NCBI GenBank assembly: GCA_023678885.1
Contig: CM042993.1
Location: 2,626,501 to 2,690,500 of the forward strand
From: Pogostemon cablin
Lineage: Eukaryota; Streptophyta; Magnoliopsida; Lamiales; Lamiaceae
Length of the DNA stretch: 64,000 bases
Direction of reading: 5' to 3'
Positions 1 through 11,472 of this stretch are shown piece after piece; the stretch's first letter is position 1, and each line of letters starts with the position of its first letter. Under the pieces are notes generated by a model. The model saw nothing but the letters and a program-made list of their open reading frames with translations. It was not told the DNA's origin and made no database searches. Position numbers and translations under genes: made by a program.

Positions 1-75
1 TCGAATGAACAGAATCTGTACGCAAATCTAAGATTCAACATCTGATGGTGGATTATGATGCGCTTCATATGAGAG

Positions 76-1586
76 ATGATGAAAATGTTGACTTGTACTA
101 CTCTAAATTTTCATCCATTATCAATCAACTTTATCTCTTGGGAGAGAATATCGGAAGAAAAACAAATTCAAAAGTTCATGAGAACCCTTCCAAAAAGTTT
201 CAATGAAAAGATCACTGCTCTTGAGACCTACAATAAGATTGCTAAATTTAGTCTTGATGAACTCATTGGAGATATTCGAACCTATGAGATGAACATGGGT
301 TATGATATCGAAAACATGAGTATTATTCTTGTTGCTGAAAAATTTCATCAATCCAATGACGATGATAATGATGATGAGAAGGAACATCATATGAGTTATG
401 CTGAATTTGAAGAACATTTGGAGCTTCTAATAAAAAACTATGGCATGATGATGAAGAAGTTTATGCACAAGGCAGGAACAAGGAGAAGTGGTGATAAAAG
501 AAGCTCAAAGTTGGTTGAGATGAAGTTTAAAAAGGTTCAATGTTTTGAATGTAAAGGATTTGGCCATTATCAGTATGAATGTCCTAACTTTTTGCAAAAG
601 AACATATCCTTGAAAGCAACTTGGAGTGACTCCGAATCAGAAGAAGAATATTATCTTACTTTGCAGGCTATGAGTAAGAATGTTACTTGTTTAACTGATA
701 ATGTTGCTGCAGGAAAGGAAGAACAAGATGAATCTGATGGGAAATTTTCCCCCACTATTGAAGACATGGAGTCTATGTTTCAACAAATGACTTCAAGTGT
801 TCTCAAGATGTACGCATGACAAAAAATCTGGAGGAATAGGTTGCCGAACTTAAGAATATTTTGAAGGAATCAGACCTTGAGAACTCAAGATTGAAGAGCT
901 CTTTGAAGGCTGCTGAGGATAAACTGTTTAAAGCTGAAGCTGGTCTTGCCAAAAAGCCATTCATTGACAAGTTAGAACATCAGCAGGGGGAATACAACCT
1001 GGATGTTCTTAATCAGATTAAGGAACAACTTCTTTCTACTCAAATGGAAAGAAACACTACTGTGAATCTACTCAAGGATCACTTGAAGAAGATAACTACT
1101 GAGCAACAAGTCATGTTGGAAGTTATCAAGAGTAAGGACATGCAGATTGAGAAGGACAATGTGGAATTAGAAAGATTGAACCGATCAATCCATCGTTCTA
1201 ATTGTGGAAAGACCAAGTTAAATGAGATTCTTACTTCAAGTGATGAGTATGAGAAAGTTGGTTTGGGATACGCTGGTGAATGTAGTAAGAACACAGAAGT
1301 AAGCTTTGTGAAACCAACTCACAAGATGTTTGTTCCCAAGGAGCGTAGTATAAACGTCCCTAAAGAAACTCATCAACTTGAGAAAAGTACAGTTGTGAAG
1401 CATGTTGAGATGAAGAAACATCCATTGAGTTCATCCAAAAAAGGTAAATTTGTTCCAACATGTCATTATTGTATGATAAAGGGACATATTAGACATCGTT
1501 GCTATAAAATGCATCACGATATATGTACTGGAAATATTATTGAGTGGAACTTCAGTGGTATACCAGTAAGAAACTTGCCACATAAA
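76..1586 (+). mobile_element. Ty1/copia retrotransposon, degraded gag region
   Basis: This is the nucleocapsid (gag) part of a copia-type LTR retrotransposon whose 5' LTR lies outside the window. The first open frame (76-819) contains a CCHC zinc knuckle, CFECKGFGHYQYEC, near residue 160, after an acidic stretch. A stop at about 817 and a frame change separate it from a second open frame (861-1586) that is predicted coiled-coil and Lys/Glu rich and ends with another Cys/His cluster, CHYCMIKGHIRHRC. Gag protein would package the element RNA, but the stop and frame change show that the copy is dead. Two Cys/His knuckles and a long gag fit the SIRE/Maximus group, which is an inference. Confidence 0.8.
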
Positions 1587-2371
1587 TAGAGCCGTCAAAA
1601 TGGGCTGGGCCCCGTCTGGCCGAACTGCACCCGCCTATATGATTGGTGGGTTGGGCCAAGTATTTCTAGCCCGCAACCCGCCTAGGCCCGCCCGCCTAAG
1701 CCCGTCAAATGCGTGGGTTGAGGCGAGTTTGGCCTGTCCCGCTCCATCTAAGCCCGCCATATGTCAAACTCGAAAGAAATGCCTAAAGTTTATCTTTCCT
1801 GTGTTATACTTTACAAAATTTTACTGCTTTAAACATGTTCTTTTAATTCTTAATTTAGATTGAAAATTTAAAAAAAATGTTGATTATGTTTAGGTAATTA
1901 TTTTATTGGGGGTAATTAATATTTATGTTTGCATTTATATTCTAACAGATTAGAAGGAAAAAATTATGGAGTTTGTCGAATTTGAATTAAAGTAATACTA
2001 ATATATATGATATTAGAAATACGAACTCAAGTGGTAAATATAAGTAGAAGGAATTTTCAAATGTTTGGAATTTTTTTTGTGAAGAGAGTGGTTGGTAAGA
2101 ATGCAGATTCTATAGGTATCATGTTTATGTTGATATTATAGTATTTTGTACCATTATTTTGGTATTTTATTTTAATAATATCATCCCTAAATAAAAAAAA
2201 GAAAAAAATTCGCGGGTTGGCCCTCCATAGCCCGCGATCCGCTTTGAATGGATTGGGTCGAACATTTCTAACCCACAACCCACCTAGGCCCGCCTGCCTA
2301 AGCCCGTCAAATGCGCTAGTTGAGGTGGGTTTTGGCCCGCTCCGCCCCACTGGCCCATTTTGACAGCTCTA
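1587..2371. mobile_element. hAT-type MITE inserted in the copia element
   Basis: A 785-bp non-autonomous element. Its terminal inverted repeats are TAGAGCCGTCAAAATGGGC on the left and the reverse complement of TAGAGCTGTCAAAATGGGC on the right, with one mismatch. The flanking 8-mers CACATAAA (1579-1586) and CTCATAAA (2372-2379) match at 7 of 8 positions, as expected of a hAT target-site duplication. GC-rich ends with repeated GGCCCGCC-like blocks surround an AT-rich centre. Removing the element plus one duplication (793 bp) puts the flanking copia frames back in register, which supports the boundaries. Open frames inside it are not genes. Confidence 0.85.
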
Positions 2372-2379
2372 CTCATAAA

Positions 2380-3255
2380 CCTCAAAGGCATATTGGTCCA
2401 AAAGATGGAGGTTGCTTTAAGGAACATCAGAAGGAACACATGTGTCTTTCTTCACTCTTTGGAGTTCATTTAACATCCTCCAAGTCATGGTATATTGACA
2501 GTGGGTGCTCACATCATCTGACCGGTACAAAATCAAATTTGAGTTATTTTAGGCCTTTGAATGGGAGTACTGTTGCTTTTGGTGATGGAAGAACCTATAA
2601 GGTGGTTGGTATTGGAACACTGAATATTTCAGGAATGCCACGTCTCAAGGATGTGTTATTTGTTGAAGATTTAAAGACAAATCTGATCAGTATATGTCAA
2701 TTATGTGATCAGAATCTTCAATTCAGGTTTACCAAGAATTCGTGTTTGATTTTTAATGTTAATAGTGTTTGTATTCTTACAGGTACACGTTCCTTTGATA
2801 ATTGCTATGTGTTGGATCAAATCAATAGTTCTCAAGCTATCCTTGATGAAGTTGAGTCCCTACATTTGAAATTGGGATCAAACTGTCCAATTTACTTGTC
2901 GAAAGACAGAGTTGATCGAGGTGTTCCTGAGCAGAGCAAAGAACATCAGATGTTTGGTTCATTTATAGTAGGTAATAATCCAAATTTTGAACATTTTTGT
3001 GCTTTTGAATATGAATGTGTCAGTTTCCTTGACAATCTAAGTGCATCCGATGTTATGAAAAAATCGACCCTTGACCCAAGAATCAAACTTATAGAAAAGT
3101 ATTTTCATACCATCAGAGAACTTGTGGAGAAAGGTACAAAAGATTTAGATCATATTTCTATTGAAAATCAGATTATTGATATTTTTACCACGTTCGTTGA
3201 TGCTCAAAAGTTCATCTCTCTCTTAAAATCATCTTTAGGAACATACATTGTTTGA
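2380..3255 (+). mobile_element. Ty1/copia protease start fused to RNase H end (internally deleted)
   Basis: This continues the copia polyprotein after the MITE. The stretch WYIDSGCSHHLTG near 2490-2530 is the copia aspartic protease active-site region (D-S-G). At about 2880-2930 the frame leaves the pre-integrase region, and near 3050-3250 it resembles the C-terminal end of copia RNase H (a segment ending IENQIIDIFTTFVDAQKF). Integrase, reverse transcriptase and most of RNase H are absent, so a large internal deletion has occurred. The copy cannot be autonomous. No protein product is expected. Confidence 0.75.
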
Positions 3256-4370
3256 TTCATATTTTTTATTTTTATTTTAATTTATTTGCATGCTCATTAG
3301 GTTTTGTTTTATGCATATGTATGTGCTTTTCTCCATCACATTGTTCTCCTTCAAAGACAAGTATATGTGGATTTATTTTGGGAAAGAACATTTGTTTTAT
3401 ACCCTAATCAGTAAAGGGCTACCTGCAATGAAATGATGTACTGTGAAAGCCACCATTTTTATAAAAAGGGCTACGTACACAGAAAATGAAATGCGAGGAG
3501 AAAGCCACTAATTTTAAAAAAAATGGGTATGTTCTATTTGTGTAAAAAAGAATTATAAAGATGAAACATCATACAAATGACTATTTCAGTGCAAGTTTTT
3601 TTTAAAAAAAAATATTTATAAGACAGTACTCAAATCCTAGTAGTGACAAGGCAGATTAGATGTACGTCAAATAAGCAAAAGGAAATGGTGTTTCACTTGT
3701 CTTGGAGTTATGATGTTCTTGCACTTGAGAAAAATTAAAGAGTGAAAAAAATATAAATATATATTTTTTTTAAAGAACCGTTATATATGTTTGGATCCCA
3801 TCAAATTCATTGCTCTTGTTTAGGGGGAGAAAATTCTTGATGTTGTATTGCATTTAGGCATCCCTTCTTTTTTCTTTATTCGTGATCTTTTGGCTTGTCT
3901 GGACTTGGTAATTATATCGATGGCTTCTTCTCATGTGAGATATGTACTTATTCTTTATAAATCCCTCATATTTTCTGGAACATGAAAATTATTTTTATTA
4001 TTTGGTTCCCATGGCTTTGCATCAAAACGGGAGAGATAATATAGTTGGATGTCTTAATTTGTTATGTGCTTATCTGTGGGAGAGTTGGAGAGTTTCTATT
4101 CTTGGATTATGGGGGAGTTCATTTTCTATTCATGTGAATTTATGTACTTGGTTGAGTCTTGATTCTCGTTGATCTTGGTGAAGTCTTATCGATATCCTGT
4201 TGTTTGTGTTTTTGTTCATTTCTGATCATTCTTTTGGATTATGAAAGTTTATTTCTCTAACTGTTCCTTTCCGACAAGGAATATAGTTTGTCTTGTGTTG
4301 ATTTCTTTTGCAGGAATTTATTATTCTTCATCCAACTATAAGTTTTTGATTCAAATGCCAAGGGGGAGAT
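3256..4370 (+). mobile_element. Copia 3' non-coding region with repeated polypurine tracts
   Basis: About 1.1 kb between the RNase H remnant and the 3' LTR, with no convincing coding sequence. It contains three G-rich purine runs of the polypurine-tract type: TAGGGGGAGAAAA near 3822, ATGGGGGAG near 4108, and CAAGGGGGAGAT directly before the LTR (4359-4370). Long 3' regions with repeated polypurine tracts are known in SIRE/Maximus copia elements. Only the last tract adjoins the LTR and is likely to have primed plus-strand DNA. Confidence 0.6.
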
Positions 4371-5332
4371 TGTTGGAAAATATATTTGATATATTTCTAA
4401 TTAAGTTGGCATTAAATCAATTAACTTATATTTGGTTAAGTTTAATTTAATTATTTATGAAAAAGAATATCAAGGTGGAGATTCATCCAAGATTTGGTCA
4501 ATGATATCTTTGAATATCTTATGTCAATGATATATTTGAAAATATTATTTTATAAACATGATTTATTCTTTGACCAAGAAAGAAAAGCCCATGACCCAAT
4601 TTGAGGAATAAGGAATACGGAGGATGGATATCATGCACAACACGGAGGATGGAGATCCTGCACAACGTCAAATAGTCAAAGTATTCCATATTTATGATGA
4701 TTTGATCTAATATCATATGGAATCAGATTTGATTGAAGATTGATTGAAGATTGTATGGGATTAGAATTGATCAAGATCTTTTTGAGATTTGATGATATTA
4801 TCTCTAGGCTGTTTATTCTCGAGTGGACGACCGATGTAACCAGACACTCCACGTTAGTTTTTGTGATGCCATTAGAGAGTTCTTGTCCAGAAACTCTTCT
4901 GGTTATTTTGTTTCTCTTTTTTTTAATTTCGTGTTCCTTCATGTTCTAAGAACACAGCAACACATCCTTGTAACAGGGAATCAGGGAGGGAGTTCCAGCA
5001 ACGAGGAGATCTCGTCACAGTCTTGGAGGGAGTACATACAGTGCTGACAAGTCCATGTGGTGGCCAGATAAGTAATTGGGAGTTGTAAAGTATTGTCAAT
5101 TAGCATAGAATGGAGTTAATAGGTGTTGAATTGAAATACTTGTACAAAGAGATCTAAGGGATGAGGCCCATTCCCGTATAATTCAAATACTTGTACTTTT
5201 TTAATGAAAGAGATCTAAGGGATGAGGCATAGTCATTCCCGTATTTTTTAGATCGTGTGCTTGTTATATGCGTTTATGTTGGTGTTCTTACTGTTCATAG
5301 AATATCTGCACAGAATATCTGCACAGAATCAC
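4371..5332 (+). mobile_element. Copia 3' LTR
   Basis: The LTR starts TGTTGGAAAATATATTTG immediately after the polypurine tract. The right edge is uncertain because the other LTR is not in the window. The sequence GAATATCTGCACA occurs twice in tandem (5300-5325), and the end is placed at the following CACA. Inside it, a block beginning GAGATCTAAGGGATGAGGC is duplicated (5151-5169 and 5211-5229) about 60 bp apart. Confidence 0.6.
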
Positions 5333-5400
5333 ATGTATTTAATTGATTTTAGAATTACACATCATAATTACATGAACTTTTCTTTGTTGGGCTGTGATGC

Positions 5401-5598
5401 AATATTTTTAAAACATGGCTGAATCAACCATAAAACAAAGAAAATAAAATATTGGGAGAATAAATAATTGAGCAAATAAGTTAAGAAAAGACAATATTTA
5501 GTAGAGTCCCTCCATCGTGCAACCCCCAAATCATACTCGTGAAGGTCATCATAAATTCAACACTTCCTTTAACAAATCAGCCATTTTCCATGATCAAA
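5401..5598 (+). repeat. Orphan copy of the RALF promoter/5' region
   Basis: About 200 bp here is closely similar to 8095-8316, directly upstream of the intact RALF gene. Shared landmarks in the same order are AAAACATGGCTGAATCAAC, GACAATATTTAGTAGAGTCC, CATCATAAATTCAACACTTC and CCATTTTCCATGATCAAA. The downstream copy has about 30 extra bases in the middle. Similarity stops just before the RALF 5' untranslated region, and no RALF coding sequence follows here. It is either a partial duplication or the remnant of a lost third RALF gene. Confidence 0.75.
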
Positions 5599-6691
5599 CC
5601 AAGAACAATAAATAAAAATGTCTATTTTAATTTATGTTTCTAAACAAAAAAAACAAAGTATAATAATATCGAGTAAATTAATTTTTTCATTCTTTCTAGA
5701 TGAGAAAAAGCTCCTCACAAGTGAATGAAAGGTGTCATCTCATAACTATGAATATATGTATATACATTATTGATATCAAATTCGTTAACACGATTCTTGA
5801 TAATATATTTTGAAATCTCTCAACGAACAATACTAATAATACTAATATATAAATAGTTAAATTTTGAAAAATATATATCTTTTTTCTCAAATTTTATTCT
5901 TTAAAAATTATAAATCAATAATATTAATATATATACAAAAAGTAAATCGTATGAAATACCATAATTCAAAGTACAGGTAAGAAAACATTATAACTTTATA
6001 CGCATTTAAAATAATTCTAACTTGATATTATATAAATATAATTTATAGAATCTATTTTTATAATAAAGCATTTCCTAAAATGTATATAATTTTAATCATT
6101 TTATTCATTATTGATATTTGATATGGTGAAAATTAAATATGATACATTTTTTAGAAAGTCAAACAAACCCTACAATAATAATGAGGTTTATTACTATTAA
6201 ACATGTTTTTGAAAATAATTTTAAATGAGGGTACATTCATTTATTATTAAAAATTTTGGGTTATTAAGTTCATTCATTTGAGTGTTACTCACGGATCTGA
6301 AAAGGAATGAAAGAAAACTTTGATTGATATATTCCTTGAATTCTTTGTAGAAAATAACTTAATAACTTTAACATTTGAAGATGTATACATGATCATAACA
6401 AAATAAGAAATTCAGTTTAAGTACATGCTCTGTGATGGGAACCTTTCTTGCTATTACAAAAATCCTCAATTATCAGGGCCTTTAAACAGTGGAAGATGAG
6501 ACTGATGGAAGTCCAAAAACGATATATAAAGAGTGAGACAAGATATTTCTTCTCAAGAGAAGATTTTTTAAGAGATTAGAAAAAATTGAAAACAAAGAAC
6601 AAATTCATGAAGAATAAAAAATACTTCAAATATGTGAAAATGCTTGAAAAATGAAAAATACTTCAAATATGTGAAAAGTGCAAAATAATAA
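5599..6691. other. AT-rich intergenic sequence
   Basis: No open frame longer than about 60 codons with family resemblance, no tRNA-like structure and no clear inverted repeat were seen. The segment 6600-6680 contains a short direct repeat (AAAAATACTTCAAATATGTG twice) next to the MITE at 6692. Confidence 0.5.
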
Positions 6692-7067
6692 GAGTGAGGT
6701 TTGCGTGCGCCCGAGCGCACGGGAACACATTTCGTGCGGCCTTTAGAAATTTAGTATGATAGATAAGAGTACATTGCTTTGGTCTAAAGAATATACACTT
6801 TAATTAATAAAAGGTATACCATTTTGTTCTAAAGGGTATACACTTTTCATTATATATATTTTTCTTTTTTTATACTAAAGGGTATATAATTTAACACAAA
6901 ATTCTAAAGGCACACGGAGTGTTGTTCATGCGCCCAGATACACACAATAATTTTCTTTAGAAAATAAAGGGTACACATCTGTATACTAAAAGGTATACAA
7001 TTTAATACAAAATTTTAAAGGCACAAGGAATGTGGTCCGTGCGCCCGGGTGCACAGGAGTTTTTGCC
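6692..7067 (+). mobile_element. Mutator-type MITE, copy 1
   Basis: A 376-bp element flanked by an exact 9-bp duplication, AAATAATAA (6683-6691 and 7068-7076). It begins GAGTGAGGTTTGCGTGC and ends GGAGTTTTTGCC. Just inside both ends lies a G/C-rich palindromic block related to GTGCGCCCGGGTGCAC, followed by CTTTAGAAATT (inverted at the other end). The interior repeats AAAGGGTATACA-like units. The 9-bp duplication is the Mutator hallmark. There is no coding capacity. Confidence 0.85.
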
Positions 7068-7123
7068 AAATAATAATACTTTAAATCAATTTTTAACCTT
7101 TTTCTAATTACTTATTATTATAA

Positions 7124-7128
<5 letters not shown>

Positions 7129-7165
<37 letters not shown>
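7129..7165. repeat. (TA)n microsatellite
   Basis: An uninterrupted run of alternating T and A, about 36 bp, directly after the MITE's flanking sequence. It is a simple repeat, and its length is probably polymorphic. Confidence 0.9.
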
Positions 7166-7167
<2 letters not shown>

Positions 7168-8094
7168 TAAATAGTAAAATACGAATGTACCATTCAACAA
7201 GTCATAGTTTAAAAGGTAGATTGCCTATAATAACATAGTATATGAAATATCACTGTTACAACGCATTATCACTCATTATCAAAAGGAAGTTCAAAATTTT
7301 ACAACATAACATATAAGAATATAATATTTATTAAGAATAATAGAAATTCACTGTTTTGAAAAATAATATTTTCTGTGCTAAACTTCAGATATACAATATA
7401 TTTTTTATAAAATGTTATGTGGAATTCATTACATTAATCTTAAGGCAAAGTATTGTTGTGCTCATTAAAACATAATGTTTAAGCTCAAGGTTTAATTAAC
7501 ATTAATATTTAAGGTATAATCATAATTTTGTACTAATAGTTTTCTACTTTCTTCATTCTAAGTTAAATTGCTTGTGTAGCTATGTAGTTAAAATTTGAAC
7601 CAAATTCAATTCATATCCGTAACACATTCATTATATGCAGAAGTAATTATATAACGATGTTATCATTTATTTCATTATATTTTAGTACGTCAGCCAATTA
7701 AGTGATCTGATATGAGATAACACATGAAGAAAGTTATAAACAGTATGACTTTAATAATATATCTAGATTATTAGGTAATCATAAGGTTTGAATAGAATTT
7801 AAAAAATAAAATAAAAATCTCATGTCATTAATTAATATTCTCTTAGTAATGAACTCTCACATTTATTTTTGGTATAAGCATATCCTGAAATTGTTAGACA
7901 TACATAATTTATTCATCAATTTCAACTGTGATTCTCAAATTTTTGTTGGTTTTTTCTGTAGGAAATAAAGTCAATAAACTATGTTATAGTTGGGTGAGAT
8001 AAATATTGGATACTGATTGGAAATAAAAATATATAGTTTCCATTTTTCTGCAGGTTGGTTTCTATAGTTCATCTGGGTGGTGAAAACGACATGT
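7166..8094. other. AT-rich intergenic sequence upstream of RALF promoter
   Basis: About 0.9 kb with no recognisable coding sequence, RNA gene or terminal inverted repeat. It may hold distal regulatory sequence for the RALF gene at 8360, but nothing specific can be pointed to. Confidence 0.45.
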
Positions 8095-8359
8095 AATATT
8101 TTAAAACATGGCTGAATCAACGATAAAATAAAATATTGGGAGAAGAAATAATTGAGCAATTAAGTTAAGAAAAGACAATATTTAGTAGAGTCCCTCCATC
8201 ATGCAAAACCCCAAAACACAAACATTATACTAATCAAATTAAACCTATTCATACCCGTGAAGATCATCATAAATTCAACACTTCCTTTAACAAATCAACC
8301 ATTTTCCATGATCAAAAGTTCCATTAGCTTGACTTCCCCCCTCACACACACACACACAA
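8095..8359 (+). promoter_or_regulatory. RALF proximal promoter and 5' leader
   Basis: The segment upstream of the intact RALF start. Positions 8095-8316 are duplicated at 5401-5598, which marks the conserved unit. The leader ends in a (CA)n run just before AAATGGC, a good plant start context. No unambiguous TATA box was found. Confidence 0.5.
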
Positions 8360-8683
8360 ATGGCAAGAAGAATCCTGAAAAGCACTTCCCTACACACTTG
8401 TTTCTATCTCGTGCTGATCATCTTATGCCTGAATGAGGGTGGCGATTGTTTCACGCCGTGCAATGGCACAGTGGATGACTGCAGGCCGGGATGGAGGATG
8501 GATGATGAGTCGGAAATGATGAGGAGGGTTTTAGCGACGAAACAAACCATTTCTTACGACAGCTTGAATCAGAACAACGGTTACTGCAACGCTAATGTGT
8601 ACGGCAGCTGCATTGGTTCGGAGAGTAAGTACTACAAAGATAGGCCATGTAACTTTCAGAATCAATGTGATCGCCCCTCTTGA
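8360..8683 (+). CDS. RALF-like secreted peptide precursor (intact)
   Basis: A preproprotein of 107 residues for a Rapid Alkalinization Factor peptide, secreted to the apoplast and, in the family, bound by CrRLK1L receptors such as FERONIA. Residues 1-30 form a hydrophobic signal peptide (FYLVLIILCL core). An acidic propeptide follows, then the subtilase S1P-type site R55-R56-V57-L58. The predicted mature peptide is about residues 59-107 and carries the four family cysteines (76, 84, 97, 103). The receptor-binding YISY motif appears as TISY (63-66), and the YGSC and RPC contexts resemble a divergent RALF clade. The single exon is normal for RALFs. The start is the first ATG after the CA-rich leader. 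A paralogue lies at 11949, and a FERONIA-like receptor gene starts 4.7 kb downstream. Confidence 0.92.
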   Translation: MARRILKSTSLHTCFYLVLIILCLNEGGDCFTPCNGTVDDCRPGWRMDDESEMMRRVLATKQTISYDSLNQNNGYCNANVYGSCIGSESKYYKDRPCNFQNQCDRPS

Positions 8684-8975
8684 TCATCATCTTCATCAAT
8701 TAAGTTAATTTTATTTATATTTATGTGCGTGAGTGTGTTGAAGTTATATTTATATGCTTGAATATTTAGAAGGATGAAGTGGAGTGGAAGGAATAATAAA
8801 TATTGTCTTGTTGAAATGCTATTTTTTAGAGTATTTAAGAAGGAATAATTTAATTTTATATATATGTTGTTATTAATTGTTGTGTTCTTCGGCTGCCTGA
8901 CTCTCTAATTAACTACATTTAATTCGCATCGATCCAGTCATCTATAGCAGTAGTAATGTTCATAGGCAATTTATA

Positions 8976-9247
8976 GTGTTGTGCACCCATATACAAATAT
9001 AAACAAAAATATATACAATTAAGAGTAAAAATGTATACAATTTAATTGTTAATTTTTTTAATGAAAATTTGTATATAATATTCAATAAAAAGTTATACAC
9101 ATATGAATGTTAGTTTTTTTAATGAAAACTTAATGTGAAAAAAGTATACAATTATTACAAAACATGTATACAAAATAAAATAATATGTATACAAAATAGA
9201 ATAAAAAGACATACACATATGGGTGCACCCTTGCACCCGGGTGCACC
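8976..9247. mobile_element. Probable MITE related to the Mutator-type family
   Basis: An AT-rich 272-bp segment bounded by inverted TGCACCCATAT blocks. The right end has an added GCACCCGGGTGCACC palindrome like that of the Mutator-type MITEs elsewhere in the window. Candidate 9-bp duplications CAATTTATA (8967-8975) and CAATATACA (9248-9256) match at only 7 of 9 positions, so the boundaries are tentative. It lies about 300 bp downstream of the RALF stop codon. Confidence 0.4.
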
Positions 9248-10406
9248 CAATATACACTCATGTTCATATAGATGCAAATTGAGTCTCCTAACGAGTATGA
9301 ATTTGCAGATTATTTTCTTTGTATGAATTTTAAGAGGCTATTAGTGGGTTTATGTCGAATTGGGCTATTTCATTTTATTTTTGTGGGAGCGGATTGGGCC
9401 AGAGAGTCTGGCCCATTTCATTGTGGGAAGAGCGGATTAGGCCTAATGGTTTAACCCATATAATTGTGCTCGTAATTAAACAGCCCTGTCTCACAGGTCA
9501 CGAGGGGTGGACGGTACGGTATACCGAAAAATTTCATGCATACCGTATACCGTATCAAAATTTTCGGTATCAAAAAATATATACCGATATCGTACCGAAA
9601 ATTTCGGTATACCGAAACTCGGTATACCGAAATTTCGGTATGCTAATTGGCGATACCAAAGTTTATCGAAATACCAAAATCTTGTTTATTACTAAAATAC
9701 CGAACATATCGAAAAAATAACGAATAGATACCGAAAAGGGATGTTGCAAAAATAAGAATTCCTCTACAATATTTTTGAGACAATTTTAAATATGTACTAA
9801 AATTTAATTAAATAAAAAACCAAAAGGGTAAAATATTGTCTAAACTATGCTGGAACGTAAAATATGAATCTTAAAAGTATAGACAACCAAATATTTAAAG
9901 TGTTTGCCATAATTAAAATATATTTTTTAAAAAAAATGCATAATTAAAATCTAAAAATTCAAAAAAATAATGCAAGTGATAGGTGGGAGTCTTGAATATT
10001 ATGGAGAATCTGATGTTTGAGGCCACCCAAAACTTTACAGAAAGTTAATCTTTTCCACTCAGAAAATTTCACATGCAGAATAGGTATACACAAGTGTGTG
10101 TATATCAATCAGTATACGGCTTTTTCTTTGGAGAATCCACCATCTGTGTATACAATTACACCTAACTTTCTGGAATTTTGTACACCATCTCCACCATACT
10201 AGTTTGCTGTCAAAAATCCAAATGTTGAACATCAAGGAAAGAGGACATACCCGATCGAGAGCAGAGAGGACGTCGAGCCTAGAGAGGACGTCGATACCGG
10301 AGAAGGGAGCCGATTGATCTCTTAGTCTTGCTAGGTCATCGATCAGAGTGAGGGGAGAATGGATTAGGGTGAACAAAACAGCGGCTGCTACTGCTAGGCC
10401 TAGGGT

Positions 10407-11472
10407 CAGGGCCGGCCCTGGGGTATGTCGCGAGGGGCGATGGCCAGGGCCCCCAATTTTGAGGGGCCCCACAAAAAAAAAAATATACATATATATATAT
10501 ATATATTTACTAATTATTTTATATGTTTTTATCAAATGTATTAATAAAATAAATTATATTTTAAATATAATTAGGTGTTTTTGTGAGTAGAGATTAAGAA
10601 TTTTTATAATTTTTTTATTTTTAAGTGTATCTATAAAGTAGGGTAAATGATAGGTGTTTAATTAATTTAATAAGAAAAATATGTATAGTTATTTAAGGTA
10701 AAATAAAAGTGGTAATTTTATAATAATATGGTATTGTGTGAATAGTTATTTGGAAATGTGCACAGCTTTTAGAATGAACGAAAATGAAAAGTGTGGAGTA
10801 AATATTGACATGGGAAATATAATTTAAAGATTTTATATATTAATAGTTCTCATGTGATGAACGAGTGTTCACACTTATTTTTTCATGACTTAAAAATTGA
10901 CTTTAGTAATTGCTTTTTTTTTTTTTTAAAAAAAATTCTCTAAAATAGTCTAATATGTTTAGATAAAATGAATAAATTGTAATATATACTATGTATGGTA
11001 ATATAAAATGAATGTCAATTATTATATTAAATGTAGTTTTGAGATTATCGCATTAGTCATATTTATTTTTTTGAGTATGAAGGACGAAATAAAGATGGGA
11101 ATAACCGTTACATGTGATGGAAAGTGCACACAACTAAAAAGATAAATACTCCCTCAATCTCGCGTTAATATTTACGTTTACTTTTTGCAGTAGATTAAGA
11201 GATATTATATTTTAATGTGTAGTAAAGTGATAAAAAATAATATTTAATATAAAGTTGGTAGTAGGAGTATTATTTATATTGTGTGTGGACCTACGTGAAA
11301 TAATTAATTGTTTTGTGTGGACACAACTTGATAAAAAAATAAACGTAAATCTTAACTTGGACAACTAAAATGGAAAACGTAATTTTTAACGTGCATGAGA
11401 CTGAAGAAGTAGATTATAGGGCCCCACTTTTTTAGTTCGCCAAGGGCCCCTGAAATGTCAGGGCCGGCCCTG
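10407..11472. mobile_element. hAT-type non-autonomous element (nested)
   Basis: A 1066-bp element with palindromic ends CAGGGCCGGCCCTG and an exact 8-bp target duplication CCTAGGGT (10399-10406 and 11473-11480). The subterminal regions carry GGGGCCCC blocks on both sides. The interior is AT-rich and non-coding, with a Stowaway-like segment near 11149-11410. It sits inside the older hAT element 9503-11818. Confidence 0.88.
11149..11412. mobile_element. Stowaway-like MITE
   Basis: A segment beginning TACTCCCTCAATCTCGCG, the start typical of plant Stowaway MITEs, with inverted AAACGTAAAT / ATTTACGTTTA inner repeats and ending near GAAGTA. The TA duplication and right end are weak. It would be a third nesting level within 9503-11818. 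Confidence 0.45.

Noticed and set aside
3942..4450. Open frames with hydrophobic residues upstream of the copia 3' LTR, considered as an envelope-like gene
   Set aside because: Short, not continuous and without signal or fusion-type motifs. The region fits the long non-coding 3' region of this element type.
9352..9720. Open frame of 122 codons rich in Tyr, Arg and Ile repeats
   Set aside because: Its repetitive translation comes from the CGGTATACCG subterminal array of the hAT element.
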